From Enterovibrio baiacu (GTDB taxonomy: Bacteria; Pseudomonadota; Gammaproteobacteria; Enterobacterales; Vibrionaceae): 64,000 nucleotides of DNA. The translations under genes and the position numbers were made by a program. The stretch covers positions 186,001 to 250,000 of the forward strand of contig NZ_SCHN01000005.1 of assembly GCF_004120195.1 (NCBI RefSeq), given 5' to 3'. Shown piece after piece: positions 1 through 8,571 of the stretch. The first letter of the stretch is position 1. The number at the start of each line of letters is the position of its first letter. The notes beneath the pieces were generated by a model. It had not been told where the DNA came from. It saw nothing but the letters and a program-made list of their open reading frames with translations, and searched no databases.

Positions 1-1
1 C

Positions 2-256
2 GACTGGGCATCACGCATCGACATGAAAGTGTTCCAAGGTAAGCCCGTGGTATTTCTTGCCACATCACCTGGCCCAGGCGGTGCAAGTTCTGTACTTCAA
101 GGCGCTGTCGGTTCTGCTCCTTACTTTGCGGCAGAGGTGAAAGGCTCACTTTCTGTGCCAAGTTTCTATGATAACTTCGACATGGAAACGCAAACAATGC
201 GCAATGACGCGCTAAAAGCACAGCTTCAAGATGCGGTAAATGCCTTGACTAAATAG
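2..256 (+). CDS. NAD(P)H-dependent FMN reductase family protein, C-terminal part
   Basis: The reading frame is open from the left edge of the window, so only the last ~84 residues are present. The segment GKPVVFLATSPGPGGA followed by a conserved glycine-rich turn is typical of the flavodoxin-like NADPH-dependent FMN reductase family, soluble enzymes that reduce flavins, quinones or metals. The internal ATG at 23 is not a credible start because the frame runs on upstream without a stop. The gene converges on the urease operon and shares a terminator with it. Function beyond family level cannot be stated from this fragment. Confidence 0.75.
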   Translation, partial: DWASRIDMKVFQGKPVVFLATSPGPGGASSVLQGAVGSAPYFAAEVKGSLSVPSFYDNFDMETQTMRNDALKAQLQDAVNALTK

Positions 257-270
257 TCGACATTTTCAAG

Positions 271-297
271 AAAAGCGCGGGCGATTAGCCCGCTTTC
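271..297. terminator. Bidirectional terminator between FMN reductase and ureG
   Basis: A 6-bp GC stem (277-282 with 288-293) has a 5-nt loop that contains the ureG stop codon. It is flanked by A-rich sequence on the left and T-rich sequence on the right, so it can terminate both converging genes. Confidence 0.8.
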
Positions 298-905
298 TTT
301 AACATCCCCGCCGTCTCGATAAACGCAATAATGTCGCTCAACCCCTGCTTCTCTTTGAGATTGGTAAACACGTACGGTTTGTCTTTACGCATCCGCTTTG
401 TGTCAGCTTCCATCACGTTAAGATCTGCGCCAACATACGGGGCTAAATCTATCTTGTTGATGACTAACAGGTCTGAGCGGGTAATGCCGGGGCCACCTTT
501 GCGCGGGATCTTCTCCCCTTCGGCCACATCTATCACATAGATAGTCAGGTCAGCGAGTTCAGGGCTAAACGTTGCACTCAAGTTGTCGCCGCCACTTTCA
601 ACAAACACCACATCCAGATCTTTATGATGGCGCGCCAAACTGTCCACCGCCTCAAGGTTCATGGAAGCATCTTCCCTGATGGCGGTATGTGGACACCCGC
701 CGGTTTCGACACCCACAATACGGTCAGCATCCAAGGCTTGTGCTTCGGTAAGGATGCGCTGATCTTCGCGGGTATAAATGTCATTCGTGACCACGGCAAT
801 GCTGTAAGTGGTACGAATCGCTTTACACAATACTTCAAGCAATGCGGTCTTTCCTGACCCAACTGGACCACCCACCCCGACACGTAAAGGTTGTTTGTAG
901 CTCAT
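285..905 (-). CDS. ureG: Urease accessory GTPase UreG
   Basis: UreG is the SIMIBI-class GTPase that, with UreD and UreF, drives nickel insertion into apo-urease in the cytoplasm. The 206-residue product shows the P-loop GPVGSGKT near residue 12, the nickel-binding CPH motif ([13 protein letters not shown]), the FVESGGDNL segment and the NKID guanine-specificity motif. It lacks the long His-rich N-terminus found in some UreGs; here the poly-His is on UreE instead. The ATG at 905 is chosen because AAGGAG lies 8 nt upstream. The upstream in-frame ATG at 911 sits almost on that site. It is the last gene of the urt-ure operon, 33 bp after ureF. Confidence 0.97.
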   Translation of the reverse strand: MSYKQPLRVGVGGPVGSGKTALLEVLCKAIRTTYSIAVVTNDIYTREDQRILTEAQALDADRIVGVETGGCPHTAIREDASMNLEAVDSLARHHKDLDVVFVESGGDNLSATFSPELADLTIYVIDVAEGEKIPRKGGPGITRSDLLVINKIDLAPYVGADLNVMEADTKRMRKDKPYVFTNLKEKQGLSDIIAFIETAGMLKKAG

Positions 906-938
906 AATCATTCTCCTTAGCGCCTTAACCCTTGCGAG

Positions 939-1607
939 TTAAGACCGAAATAGTCGCGAATATTGTGTTTCATGCTGGCTAGAAGCGATCGCTTGTGCAG
1001 GCGCAAAGCCACCGACTTGATCATCCATCACATCATGTGAAGCAGCCACCACGTCACCAAGAACAGGCGTCAGTGCCAGCAGCACTTCCTGCCCAGCAGT
1101 TTGTCCTAATGGAATCAGCTTTACGCCAGCCATCACGGTATTTTCTAACCAACTCCAGATGTAACCTTCACACAGCGTTTCTTCATCGATGCCCCAACGA
1201 ACGCCCGCAAGCGCAAAGCCTGCAATCTGGCTTTTTCGTGCAATGTTCGCCCAAACGTCGCCCTCGTCGACCACTTTGAGTTGCTTAAGCAAGGTCAACA
1301 TGGTTCTGCCGCGCTGGATTTCTTCTTTCCTAAACTCCGCAGTTTCTCGACTGGCATACAACCATTGGCACCAGTACTCCGCCGCCTCAACATCGTGTGA
1401 TTCAAATGCACGATATAAACGCCGCAACACAGGCAATTCGAGGTATTGCATCGAATCAAACGCCAAGCTGTTTAACCAATCCGTTAAATCAGATTGGCTA
1501 CCTACCCATCCACACTCAATCGCCCACTCAAGCCCTTGGGAATAACTGAATGCACCGACGGGCAGAGACGGGCTAATGAGTTGAAACAGGCGATACTGTG
1601 CAGACAT
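939..1607 (-). CDS. ureF: Urease accessory protein UreF
   Basis: UreF forms the UreD-UreF-UreG activation complex and gates UreG's GTPase. The all-helical product (222 residues from ATG 1607) starts with the family signature LISPSLPVGAFSYSQGLEWA and carries the GVRWGIDEE and C-terminal VVAASHDVMDDQVGGFAPAQ segments. The longer open frame upstream to 1751 has no family similarity and overlaps the small exported protein, so the start at 1607 is preferred. The first 35 bp overlap the end of that small gene, suggesting translational coupling. Confidence 0.95.
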   Translation of the reverse strand: MSAQYRLFQLISPSLPVGAFSYSQGLEWAIECGWVGSQSDLTDWLNSLAFDSMQYLELPVLRRLYRAFESHDVEAAEYWCQWLYASRETAEFRKEEIQRGRTMLTLLKQLKVVDEGDVWANIARKSQIAGFALAGVRWGIDEETLCEGYIWSWLENTVMAGVKLIPLGQTAGQEVLLALTPVLGDVVAASHDVMDDQVGGFAPAQAIASSQHETQYSRLFRS

Positions 1608-1803
1608 CAGCAGAGGTCTCTTTTTCACTGTTTTTGCCCGCACAAGCGTTTGTCGTAACAACGCCGCCAGCATGATCATGCGTGACCGTGTTAACAATAG
1701 AATCGCCGCTGGCTGACTCTTTATGAGGGTGAGCCGATGCTGGCAGCGCAATTAAACCAATAAACGCTGCGCATACTGCAGCAAGTTGTGTTGTCTTCTT
1801 CAT
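1573..1803 (-). CDS. Small exported His-rich protein inside the urease operon
   Basis: This 76-residue product is not a known urease accessory protein that I recognise. From ATG 1803 (AAGGAAACG site ~8 nt upstream) it has a textbook Sec signal peptide: two lysines, a hydrophobic core and an ASA-HPH cleavage region. The predicted ~52-residue mature chain starts HPHKE, has a second HDH pair, a terminal His and two cysteines, so metal (nickel) binding in the periplasm is plausible. An in-frame ATG at 1857 directly abuts the ureE stop but would hide the signal peptide. The HPH after cleavage recalls HupE/UreJ nickel permeases, but there are no membrane helices after it. Real gene likely; role is inference. 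Confidence 0.7.
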   Translation of the reverse strand: MKKTTQLAAVCAAFIGLIALPASAHPHKESASGDSIVNTVTHDHAGGVVTTNACAGKNSEKETSADVCTVSPVSTH

Positions 1804-1857
1804 GTTTACGTTTCCTTGTTCATTATTTCTTTTTGCGAATGCTTTCTGTTGGTTCAT

Positions 1858-2325
1858 TCAGTGATGATGGTGATGCCCAGAGGAGTGACCGCCATATGCC
1901 CCTGCTTCTGGCTCAAACGGTGCCATTTCGACAACCACCGCTCCCCCCAACAAGCCCACCATTTCGTCGAGCACATGATCGTGTTGATAACGTACCCAGT
2001 CGTCACCGACTTGTAGCGGCACATGCCGGTTTCCAAGGTGATAACTCAATCTTGCTAACAGAAGCGGAGAATCGGCTTTCGCGGTTGATACTTTCTCTTC
2101 TGCCGCCACCACGCGGACATGTTCGCCCTCTGTGGAGACCAACACATCGCCATCGCGAAGCGTAATACCACGAGGAAGAAATAGGCCCGCATCTCGCCCA
2201 TCGTCTAAAGCCACCTTGATGCGACTTTTGATTCGCGCATCAATGCCCAAACTGACCGTGCCAGTGACAGGAGATGCGTGGTTTTTGTCATGTTCAGCAC
2301 TAATTCGCTGAGTGAATTCAATCAT
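1858..2325 (-). CDS. ureE: Urease nickel metallochaperone UreE
   Basis: UreE delivers Ni2+ to the UreDFG-apo-urease complex. The 155-residue protein has the N-terminal substrate-delivery domain (SRIKVALDDGRDAGLFLPRG) and the C-terminal metal-binding domain with LSYHLGNRHVPLQ and HDHVLDEM. It ends in a His tail (GGHSSGHHHHH), the classic nickel-storage tail. ATG 2325 is chosen because GGAGGTGAG lies 5-13 nt upstream; a GTG further up at 2337 is part of the ribosome site. It lies 12 bp after ureC. Confidence 0.96.
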   Translation of the reverse strand: MIEFTQRISAEHDKNHASPVTGTVSLGIDARIKSRIKVALDDGRDAGLFLPRGITLRDGDVLVSTEGEHVRVVAAEEKVSTAKADSPLLLARLSYHLGNRHVPLQVGDDWVRYQHDHVLDEMVGLLGGAVVVEMAPFEPEAGAYGGHSSGHHHHH

Positions 2326-2337
2326 TCTCACCTCCAC

Positions 2338-4041
2338 TTAAAATAAGAAATAACGCTGCGCCATTGGCAACACATCAGCGGGCTGACACACCAACAACTG
2401 TCCATCTGCGCGCACTTCATAAGTTTGTGGATCGACCTCAATGTTCGGTTGCCAGTCGTTGAGCTTCATGTCTTTTTTCCGAATCGTTCGACAGCCTTTC
2501 ACCGCACTGATACCACTTTGAAGTGCCAACATCTCGTGCACGCCGTTATCAATGGAAGACTGCGACATAAAGAGCAGTGAACTCGTTGCTGGGCCACGGC
2601 CATAGTTGCCAAACATTGGGCGATAATGCACAGGCTGAGGTGTAGGAATGGATCCGTTCGGGTCGCCCATCGGCGCAGTAACAATTAACCCACCTTTGAT
2701 AACCAATGACGGTTTCACACCGAAGAACGCAGGTTTCCAAAGCACCAAGTCTGCAAGTTTCCCTGCCTCAATCGATCCGATCTCGTGTGCCATGCCATGC
2801 GTGATGGCAGGGTTGATGGTGTATTTCGCGACATAACGTTTAATGCGTTGGTTATCGCTATGACTTGGGTCGCCTTCTAGTGCGCCAAACTGCACTTTCA
2901 TCTTGTGCGCGGTTTGCCACGTTCGGATCACCACTTCCCCCACACGCCCCATGGCTTGTGAGTCAGAAGAAATCATCGAGAAAGCGCCGAGATCGTGGAG
3001 AAGATCCTCGGCGGCGATGGTTTCACGGCGAATGCGCGATTCCGCAAAGGCGATGTCTTCGGCGATGGCGGGTGATAAGTGGTGACACACCATCAGCATG
3101 TCTAAGTGCTCGTCAACCGTGTTGACCGTGTAAGGACGGGTCGGGTTCGTTGAAGAAGGCAAGACATTCGCCAAGCCCGCGGCTTTGATAATGTCTGGTG
3201 CGTGACCACCGCCCGCCCCTTCGGTGTGGTAGGTATGAATAACACGATCACCGATCGCCGCTAAGGTCTCTTCCACAAAGCCACATTCGTTCAAGGTGTC
3301 CGTGTGAATCGCGACTTGCACATCGGTGGCTTCCGCGACCGACATACAGTTGTCGATGGCTGCGGGTGTCGACCCCCAATCTTCATGGAGTTTCAAGCCA
3401 CACGCGCCTGCGGCGACTTGTTCTTCAAGCGATTCGGGCAAACTCGCATTCCCCTTCCCTAACAAACCAAAGTTCATTGGGAAGGCATCCAGCGACTGCA
3501 GCATGCGATGAATGTTCCAAGGCCCCGGCGTACAAGTGGTTGCATTCGTGCCCGTGGCTGGGCCTGTGCCGCCGCCAACCATGGTCGTCACGCCTGACGT
3601 GAGCGCTTCGTCTATCTGTTGCGGGCAAATATAATGAATATGGGTATCAATGCCGCCAGCAGTGAGAATTTGACCTTCACCCGCGATCACCTCAGTACCC
3701 GGCCCAATCACAATGTCGATGCCATCTTGAATATCTGGGTTACCGGCTTTGCCAATAGCTTCGATACGCCCTGCTTTCACGGCGACATCGGCTTTTACAA
3801 TGCCCCAATAATCCAGCACCACCACATTGGTGATCACCAAATCCGGCGTTTCCGCACTCGGGCGCTGGCTTTGTCCCATGCCATCACGGATAGTTTTACC
3901 GCCGCCAAATTTCACTTCATCGCCATAGATGGTGAAGTCTTTCTCCACCTCCAACCAAAGCTCGGTATCAGCAAGACGTAAACAATCACCCGTTGTCGGG
4001 CCAAACATTTCGGCATATGCCTGACGTGAAATCTTCGCCAT
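2338..4041 (-). CDS. ureC: Urease alpha subunit UreC (catalytic)
   Basis: UreC is the catalytic subunit that hydrolyses urea to ammonia and carbamate. The 567-residue length is standard. Visible active-site elements are [10 protein letters not shown] (nickel histidines), GLKLHEDWG (the lysine that becomes the carbamate bridge), HTDTLNE and [15 protein letters not shown] (nickel-binding histidine), and the flap VCHHLSP with its cysteine and histidine. [11 protein letters not shown] supplies the conserved aspartate. ATG 4041 has AAGGAC 9 nt upstream. All catalytic residues I can check are present, so an active enzyme is expected once matured. Confidence 0.98.
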   Translation of the reverse strand: MAKISRQAYAEMFGPTTGDCLRLADTELWLEVEKDFTIYGDEVKFGGGKTIRDGMGQSQRPSAETPDLVITNVVVLDYWGIVKADVAVKAGRIEAIGKAGNPDIQDGIDIVIGPGTEVIAGEGQILTAGGIDTHIHYICPQQIDEALTSGVTTMVGGGTGPATGTNATTCTPGPWNIHRMLQSLDAFPMNFGLLGKGNASLPESLEEQVAAGACGLKLHEDWGSTPAAIDNCMSVAEATDVQVAIHTDTLNECGFVEETLAAIGDRVIHTYHTEGAGGGHAPDIIKAAGLANVLPSSTNPTRPYTVNTVDEHLDMLMVCHHLSPAIAEDIAFAESRIRRETIAAEDLLHDLGAFSMISSDSQAMGRVGEVVIRTWQTAHKMKVQFGALEGDPSHSDNQRIKRYVAKYTINPAITHGMAHEIGSIEAGKLADLVLWKPAFFGVKPSLVIKGGLIVTAPMGDPNGSIPTPQPVHYRPMFGNYGRGPATSSLLFMSQSSIDNGVHEMLALQSGISAVKGCRTIRKKDMKLNDWQPNIEVDPQTYEVRADGQLLVCQPADVLPMAQRYFLF

Positions 4042-4042
4042 G

Positions 4043-4441
4043 TTAATCGTCCTTATCATCGGTTGGGTTGCTATTCACCGCGCTGGATGTGCCACTCGCA
4101 CCATCCAGAGCCCCCATCACGCGACCTTGAAAGCCATACACAATGCGTGTGCCCGCATACGCGACTAGCTCGACAGTTCGGCTTTGACCCGGCTCAAAAC
4201 GTACCGCGGTGCCTGACGCAATGTTTAAGCGAAACCCTTTGGCGGACGCTCGGTCGAACATGAGTGCATCGTTCACTTCATAAAAGTGATAGTGCGAACC
4301 AACCTGTATGGGGCGATCGCCTGTGTTTGCCACGTCCACCATCACTGTGGCGCGTCCCGCGTTAAGTTCAATTTCGCCGTCTTTTGCACGCAGTTCACCG
4401 GGCACAAAGCCATGAACTGCAGTTTGAGAACCGTGTGACAT
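4043..4441 (-). CDS. ureB: Urease beta subunit UreB
   Basis: UreB is the small structural beta subunit of the (UreABC)3 enzyme. The 132-residue product has the family start [13 protein letters not shown], the conserved [21 protein letters not shown] block and the C-terminal [10 protein letters not shown] short acidic and serine-rich tail of ~20 residues follows the conserved core and is probably disordered. The stop lies 1 bp before the ureC start, indicating coupled translation. Confidence 0.96.
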   Translation of the reverse strand: MSHGSQTAVHGFVPGELRAKDGEIELNAGRATVMVDVANTGDRPIQVGSHYHFYEVNDALMFDRASAKGFRLNIASGTAVRFEPGQSRTVELVAYAGTRIVYGFQGRVMGALDGASGTSSAVNSNPTDDKDD

Positions 4442-4450
4442 ATCAACACC

Positions 4451-4753
4451 TCACACTATGGGATCGTGAACGGTCACCAATTTGGTGCCATCAGGAAAAG
4501 TCACTTCAACTTGCACGTCGTGGATCATGCTCGGCACGCCGTCCATCACATCATCCACCGTGAGGATCGTGCGTCCAAAATCCATCAACTCTGCAACAGT
4601 GCGACCGTCTCTCGCGCCCTCCATAATGGCGGCGCTGATCAGGGCGACGGCTTCAGGGTAATTGAGCTTCAACCCTCGGTCTTTTCGCCGCTCTGCCAGC
4701 AATGCCGCCGTAAAGAGCATGAGTTTGTCTTTTTCTCGTGGGGTTAGCTCCAT
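4451..4753 (-). CDS. ureA: Urease gamma subunit UreA
   Basis: UreA is the 100-residue gamma subunit. It begins [20 protein letters not shown] and contains [21 protein letters not shown] and [17 protein letters not shown]-type sequence, all diagnostic. The ribosome site GAGGAG is 7 nt before the ATG. It opens the structural trio ureABC, 9 bp ahead of ureB, and lies 103 bp after ureD, the widest gap within the ure part of the operon. Confidence 0.97.
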   Translation of the reverse strand: MELTPREKDKLMLFTAALLAERRKDRGLKLNYPEAVALISAAIMEGARDGRTVAELMDFGRTILTVDDVMDGVPSMIHDVQVEVTFPDGTKLVTVHDPIV

Positions 4754-4795
4754 CGTGCTCTCCTCGCTGTGTTGGTGATGCTTTCTGTTCTTTTT

Positions 4796-4822
4796 TGCTG
4801 ATCTTGCTGTTCTTGCTGATCT
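4796..4822. repeat. Three 9-bp tandem units in the ureD-ureA gap
   Basis: Three near-identical nonamers (TGCTGATCT, TGCTGTTCT, TGCTGATCT on the plus strand) lie head to tail in the 103-bp gap. They look like a simple-sequence expansion; no function is evident. Confidence 0.6.
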
Positions 4823-4856
4823 TGCATGGCTGCTCTGTGGCTAGATTCGTTCATTT

Positions 4857-5816
4857 CTAAGTGCGCCAAATACGCGGAATAGCCGGCGTGATACCCGTCC
4901 ATTCATGCCGCACTTTTTGCCAAATCTGCGTATACACCTCAAACAAGGCCTCGGTTTTTTCGCCCAGCCCCCGCACGATCAGTAATCCATCGCATGCGGT
5001 GAAACCGAAAACGATACTTGGATCTTTTTGTTGGGCGTTTTCGCGTTCGCTTTCCCACCATTCGACCAATTGTTCGCACAGGGTTTGTTCGGTTTTATCC
5101 GATGTCCCGTTTTGGCGAAGCCCGTCGTACATGATCAGGGTGCTGCAAACAGGGTGATCACGCAGAGATGAAGCGGAGAAACGTTGCGTTTCGGGGTTGA
5201 CGCGAAGGCGCTCACAGAGGGTTAAGGTGTCATCAATGAACACTCTCGTGAGGCCATTAAGATCGCCGTTTCCGAAAGGGGTTTCCGTTGCGGGTTGCCC
5301 CAGCGTCCAAATATCCCAGCCAATAAACTGGCTCGTTGCACTGAGACGAAAATCGGTTTGTGTGGTCAATATCGCCCCTGGGAAGGCAATGTTTTCTAAC
5401 GGCACCCACTCTAATCGGGCATGTTCACCCACGGTAAAATGCTGCTCTAAGTTGGCGACGCGTCCATCAGAACGGTAAAAACGCGTGGCACCCGGCGTTG
5501 TCAGTAACACTTCAGCCCCCGCAGAAACACACACGTTTACGTCGAGCGAATCACCCCCAACAACGCCCCCCGGCGGGTGCAATAAATGGCTATGGCAAAC
5601 GCCACCCTCTGGGTACAAAGCGCGTTGAATCGCCAATGGCCCGCAGTGCGAGCTGTGTCGAAGCACGGTTTTATCTCGGCTGACTTCATAGCCAAGCACG
5701 AGTTCGGCTTCCCACCCTCTCGCGGGAACAGACGCCGCCGGCAACGAAGTGACGGTCGAGGCCGCCTCGTTTCTTTCTTCTCCAGCCATGTCGTTGCACA
5801 GGGTTATTTGTGTCAT
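4857..5816 (-). CDS. ureD: Urease accessory protein UreD (UreH)
   Basis: UreD is the scaffold of the activation complex and conducts nickel to the urease active site. The 319-residue product has the conserved HLLHPPGGVVGGDSL, the PGATRFYRSDG segment and the WIPLENI-like EWVPLENIAFPGA. The N-terminal ~25 residues are poorly conserved and no strong ribosome site is seen at 5816, so the start is the least certain part. It comes 50 bp after urtE, linking the importer genes to the urease genes. Confidence 0.94.
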   Translation of the reverse strand: MTQITLCNDMAGEERNEAASTVTSLPAASVPARGWEAELVLGYEVSRDKTVLRHSSHCGPLAIQRALYPEGGVCHSHLLHPPGGVVGGDSLDVNVCVSAGAEVLLTTPGATRFYRSDGRVANLEQHFTVGEHARLEWVPLENIAFPGAILTTQTDFRLSATSQFIGWDIWTLGQPATETPFGNGDLNGLTRVFIDDTLTLCERLRVNPETQRFSASSLRDHPVCSTLIMYDGLRQNGTSDKTEQTLCEQLVEWWESERENAQQKDPSIVFGFTACDGLLIVRGLGEKTEALFEVYTQIWQKVRHEWTGITPAIPRIWRT

Positions 5817-5866
5817 GCCGTTTCTATCACCTGTTCGTCCACCTGTTTGTCATTGGTTATTCGCGT

Positions 5867-6562
5867 CTACACCGTCAAATAGCGGCGAATAAGCTCGTCT
5901 GATAGCGCATCCATTTCGCCACTGGCGACATTCTTGCCGCGGTCGACCAAACAAAAGTGGTCACCGACCTTTCGGGCGAAAGGCAGTTTCTGCTCCACCA
6001 GCAAAACCGTCAGTCCCATCTCACGATTCAGGCGCGTAATGATGTCGCCAATTTCTTGCACGATGTTGGGCTGGATCCCTTCTGTCGGTTCATCCAAGAG
6101 CAACAAACTCGGGTCAATGACCAAGGCGCGCGCAATGGCAAGCTGCTGCTGTTGGCCGCCTGACAAATCGCCACCGAATCGACGCTTCATGTCAGCAAGC
6201 ACCGGGAAGAGTTCATAGATATACGCCGGGATCTGCCTGTCATGTTTTGGGCGAATAGGCAGTCCAATGCGCAGGTTTTCTTCCACGGTTAACATGGGAA
6301 AAATCTGACGCCCTTGCGGCACATACCCAACACCGTCTCTCGGTCGCATCTCAGCGCGGGTCTTCGCAATGTCTTTGCCATCGACCACAATTTGCCCATC
6401 GTCAATCGCAAGCAGCCCCATGATGCTTTCCATCAAGGTGGTTTTGCCGACGCCGTTTCGCCCCATCACCACAGTGCATTTGCCCTTCGGTGCCGTGAGC
6501 GATAAATCCCACAATGTTTGGCTGTCGCCGTAACGTTGATTCACGCCAATCACTTCCAGCAT
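5867..6562 (-). CDS. urtE: Urea ABC transporter ATP-binding protein UrtE
   Basis: UrtE is one of two cytoplasmic ATPases of the high-affinity urea importer (LivF-type). The 231-residue product has Walker A GRNGVGKTT, the signature DLSGGQQQQLAIARAL, Walker B LLLLDEPTEG followed by IQPNIV, and the H-loop position replaced by VLLVEQKL, as is usual for this subfamily. ATG 6562 is preferred because AGAAGGAAACGAC lies just upstream. An earlier in-frame start adds nine unconserved residues. Confidence 0.95.
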   Translation of the reverse strand: MLEVIGVNQRYGDSQTLWDLSLTAPKGKCTVVMGRNGVGKTTLMESIMGLLAIDDGQIVVDGKDIAKTRAEMRPRDGVGYVPQGRQIFPMLTVEENLRIGLPIRPKHDRQIPAYIYELFPVLADMKRRFGGDLSGGQQQQLAIARALVIDPSLLLLDEPTEGIQPNIVQEIGDIITRLNREMGLTVLLVEQKLPFARKVGDHFCLVDRGKNVASGEMDALSDELIRRYLTV

Positions 6563-6596
6563 GTCGTTTCCTTCTGATCGTTCGTCCATCTATGGA

Positions 6597-7493
6597 CTAT
6601 TGGCCGAGGTACACTTCACGTACACGCGCATCGTCTTGAATCGCTTGCATCGATCCTTCCGCAAGCACGTGCCCTTGGTGCAACACCGTGACCGTTGATG
6701 CGATGCTTCTGACAAAATCCATGTCGTGTTCCACCACCATGACCGAATGCGAACCCGCAAGAGAAAGCAGCAATTCCGCGGTACGATCCATCTCTTGGTG
6801 CGTCATGCCCGCGACAGGCTCATCCACCAGCAACAAGGTGGGTTTTTGCATCAGTAACATGCCAATTTCCAGCCATTGCTTTTGTCCATGTGAGAGCTTT
6901 CCGGCGATCATTTTCGACAGCGTTTTTAAGCCTATTAGCTCTAACACCTGTTCGATGTCGCATTTTTGCTCACCGGATAACACCGCCCGAAACATCTGCC
7001 ACGTGCCCTTGTTTCCTGCCATGGCAAGTTCAAGGTTCTCCCAGACTGAGAGCGCTTCAAACACGGTGGGTTTTTGGAATTTCCGCCCAATGCCTGCATT
7101 GGCAATGTTGGCTTCATCCATCTTGAGCAAATCGAGTCGTTGCCCTAGCCATACTTCCCCTGCGTCTGGACGCGTTTTCCCCGTGATAATGTCCATCATG
7201 GTGGTTTTCCCCGCGCCATTTGGGCCGATGATGCAGCGAAGCTCGCCCTTCTTGATGTAGAGGTTTAAATCGTTAATCGCTTTAAAGCCGTCAAACGATT
7301 TCGAGACACCTTCGACGTAGAGCAGCATGTCGTTCTTGATGTCGACCTTGGGGTTGTAAGGCGGTTTGAGGAAGCTAAAGACCTGATCGCGGCGCGTAAG
7401 ATCTTTCAGAAAACCCGAGCCACCTTCGTCCGAATCCAATACATTTTCGCTTTGATGGTCAAAGCCTTGCTGCCATCCTACTCTTGCCATCAT
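6597..7493 (-). CDS. urtD: Urea ABC transporter ATP-binding protein UrtD
   Basis: UrtD is the second ATPase of the importer (LivG-type). The 298-residue product has an N-terminal extension of ~55 residues ahead of the ABC domain, then Walker A GPNGAGKTT, signature LSHGQKQWLEIG, Walker B LLLVDEPVAGMT and the H-loop VVEHDMDFVR. The start ATG overlaps the urtC stop in an ATGATG/TGA arrangement with AGGAGG 8 nt upstream. A longer frame reading into urtC is spurious. Confidence 0.95.
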   Translation of the reverse strand: MMARVGWQQGFDHQSENVLDSDEGGSGFLKDLTRRDQVFSFLKPPYNPKVDIKNDMLLYVEGVSKSFDGFKAINDLNLYIKKGELRCIIGPNGAGKTTMMDIITGKTRPDAGEVWLGQRLDLLKMDEANIANAGIGRKFQKPTVFEALSVWENLELAMAGNKGTWQMFRAVLSGEQKCDIEQVLELIGLKTLSKMIAGKLSHGQKQWLEIGMLLMQKPTLLLVDEPVAGMTHQEMDRTAELLLSLAGSHSVMVVEHDMDFVRSIASTVTVLHQGHVLAEGSMQAIQDDARVREVYLGQ

Positions 7494-8569
7494 TGGCTCG
7501 CCTCCTGCTTCGTCCAAAGCCCTGTTACCCCTTTTGGCAAATACAAGGTGGCAGCAACAAAGAGCGCCCCCAATGCAAATAACCAAACCTCTGGGAATTC
7601 AACGGTGAACCAGCTTTTTGCATAGTTCACAATCACAGCACCAATCACGGCACCGTAAAGCGTTGCGCGTCCGCCAAGGGCGACCCAAACCACGATTTCA
7701 ATCGACAAGAGCGGTGCAAATTCACCGGGGTTGATGATCCCGACCTGTGGCACGTACAGTGCACCTGCAATGCCCGCGATGGCAGCTGAAACAACAAACA
7801 ACCAAAGCTTGCTGTTCTCTACAGCGAATCCGACAAAGCGTGCGCGGGATTCTGCGTCTCTGACGGCAATCGCGAGTGCACCCAATCGGCTACTGACAAT
7901 CGCACGGCACAGCACATAGGTAATGATCAGCCCTAACGCAGTCGCGACAAACAAGCCGACGCGCGTGGTATCGCTTTGCAAACTAAAACCAAGGAGGTCT
8001 TTAAAATCGGTCAGGCCGTTGTTGCCACCAAACCCCATTTCGTTGCGGAAAAACGCCAGCATTAAGGCGAATGTCATCGCTTGAGTCATGATGGACAAGT
8101 ACACGCCTGAGACCCGCGAGCGAAACGCGAGCCAGCCGAACAGAAAGGCAAGTACTCCCGGCACGGCAACCGCCATCACGCACGCAAACCAAAACTGGTC
8201 GAAGCCATGCCAAAACCACGGTAATTCGGTCCAGTTAAGGAACACCATGAAATCCGGCAGAAGCGGGTCGCCATACACACCGCGATCACCCACTTGGCGC
8301 ATTAAATACATGCCCATGGCGTAACCACCGAGCGCGAAGAAAGCGCCATGCCCAAGACTCAAAATGCCGAGGTAGCCCCACACCAAATCGACGGAAAGCG
8401 CGAGAATGGCATAACAAAGGTATTTACCGAGCAAGGAGACGGTATAGGTTTCTAGGTGGAACGCGTTCCCTGCCGGCACCCATAGGTTCAACACCGGCAC
8501 TAACACAATGCTTAATCCCAGCAAGGCAATCAGTGTGGTGCTTGGCTTATCAAATAATCGACGGTCCAT
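7490..8569 (-). CDS. urtC: Urea ABC transporter permease UrtC
   Basis: UrtC is a LivM-type inner-membrane permease. The 359-residue product has ~9-10 hydrophobic segments, the conserved LVWGYLGILSLGHGAFFALGGYAMGMYL motif region, SGVYLSIMTQA and a C-terminal LYGAVIGAVIVNYA. The start at 8569 is 2 bp after the urtB stop, with the ribosome site inside the urtB end. It pairs with UrtB to form the channel. Confidence 0.95.
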   Translation of the reverse strand: MDRRLFDKPSTTLIALLGLSIVLVPVLNLWVPAGNAFHLETYTVSLLGKYLCYAILALSVDLVWGYLGILSLGHGAFFALGGYAMGMYLMRQVGDRGVYGDPLLPDFMVFLNWTELPWFWHGFDQFWFACVMAVAVPGVLAFLFGWLAFRSRVSGVYLSIMTQAMTFALMLAFFRNEMGFGGNNGLTDFKDLLGFSLQSDTTRVGLFVATALGLIITYVLCRAIVSSRLGALAIAVRDAESRARFVGFAVENSKLWLFVVSAAIAGIAGALYVPQVGIINPGEFAPLLSIEIVVWVALGGRATLYGAVIGAVIVNYAKSWFTVEFPEVWLFALGALFVAATLYLPKGVTGLWTKQEASQ

Positions 8570-8571
8570 GA

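Noticed and set aside
1573-1803. Truncated UreJ/HupE nickel permease
   Set aside because: The HPH after the signal peptide is suggestive, but nothing downstream resembles HupE helices, and adjacent frames show none either. A separate small protein is more likely.
3326-3981. Several plus-strand ORFs of 60-120 codons inside ureC
   Set aside because: They are antisense shadows of a fully conserved urease gene and lack ribosome sites.
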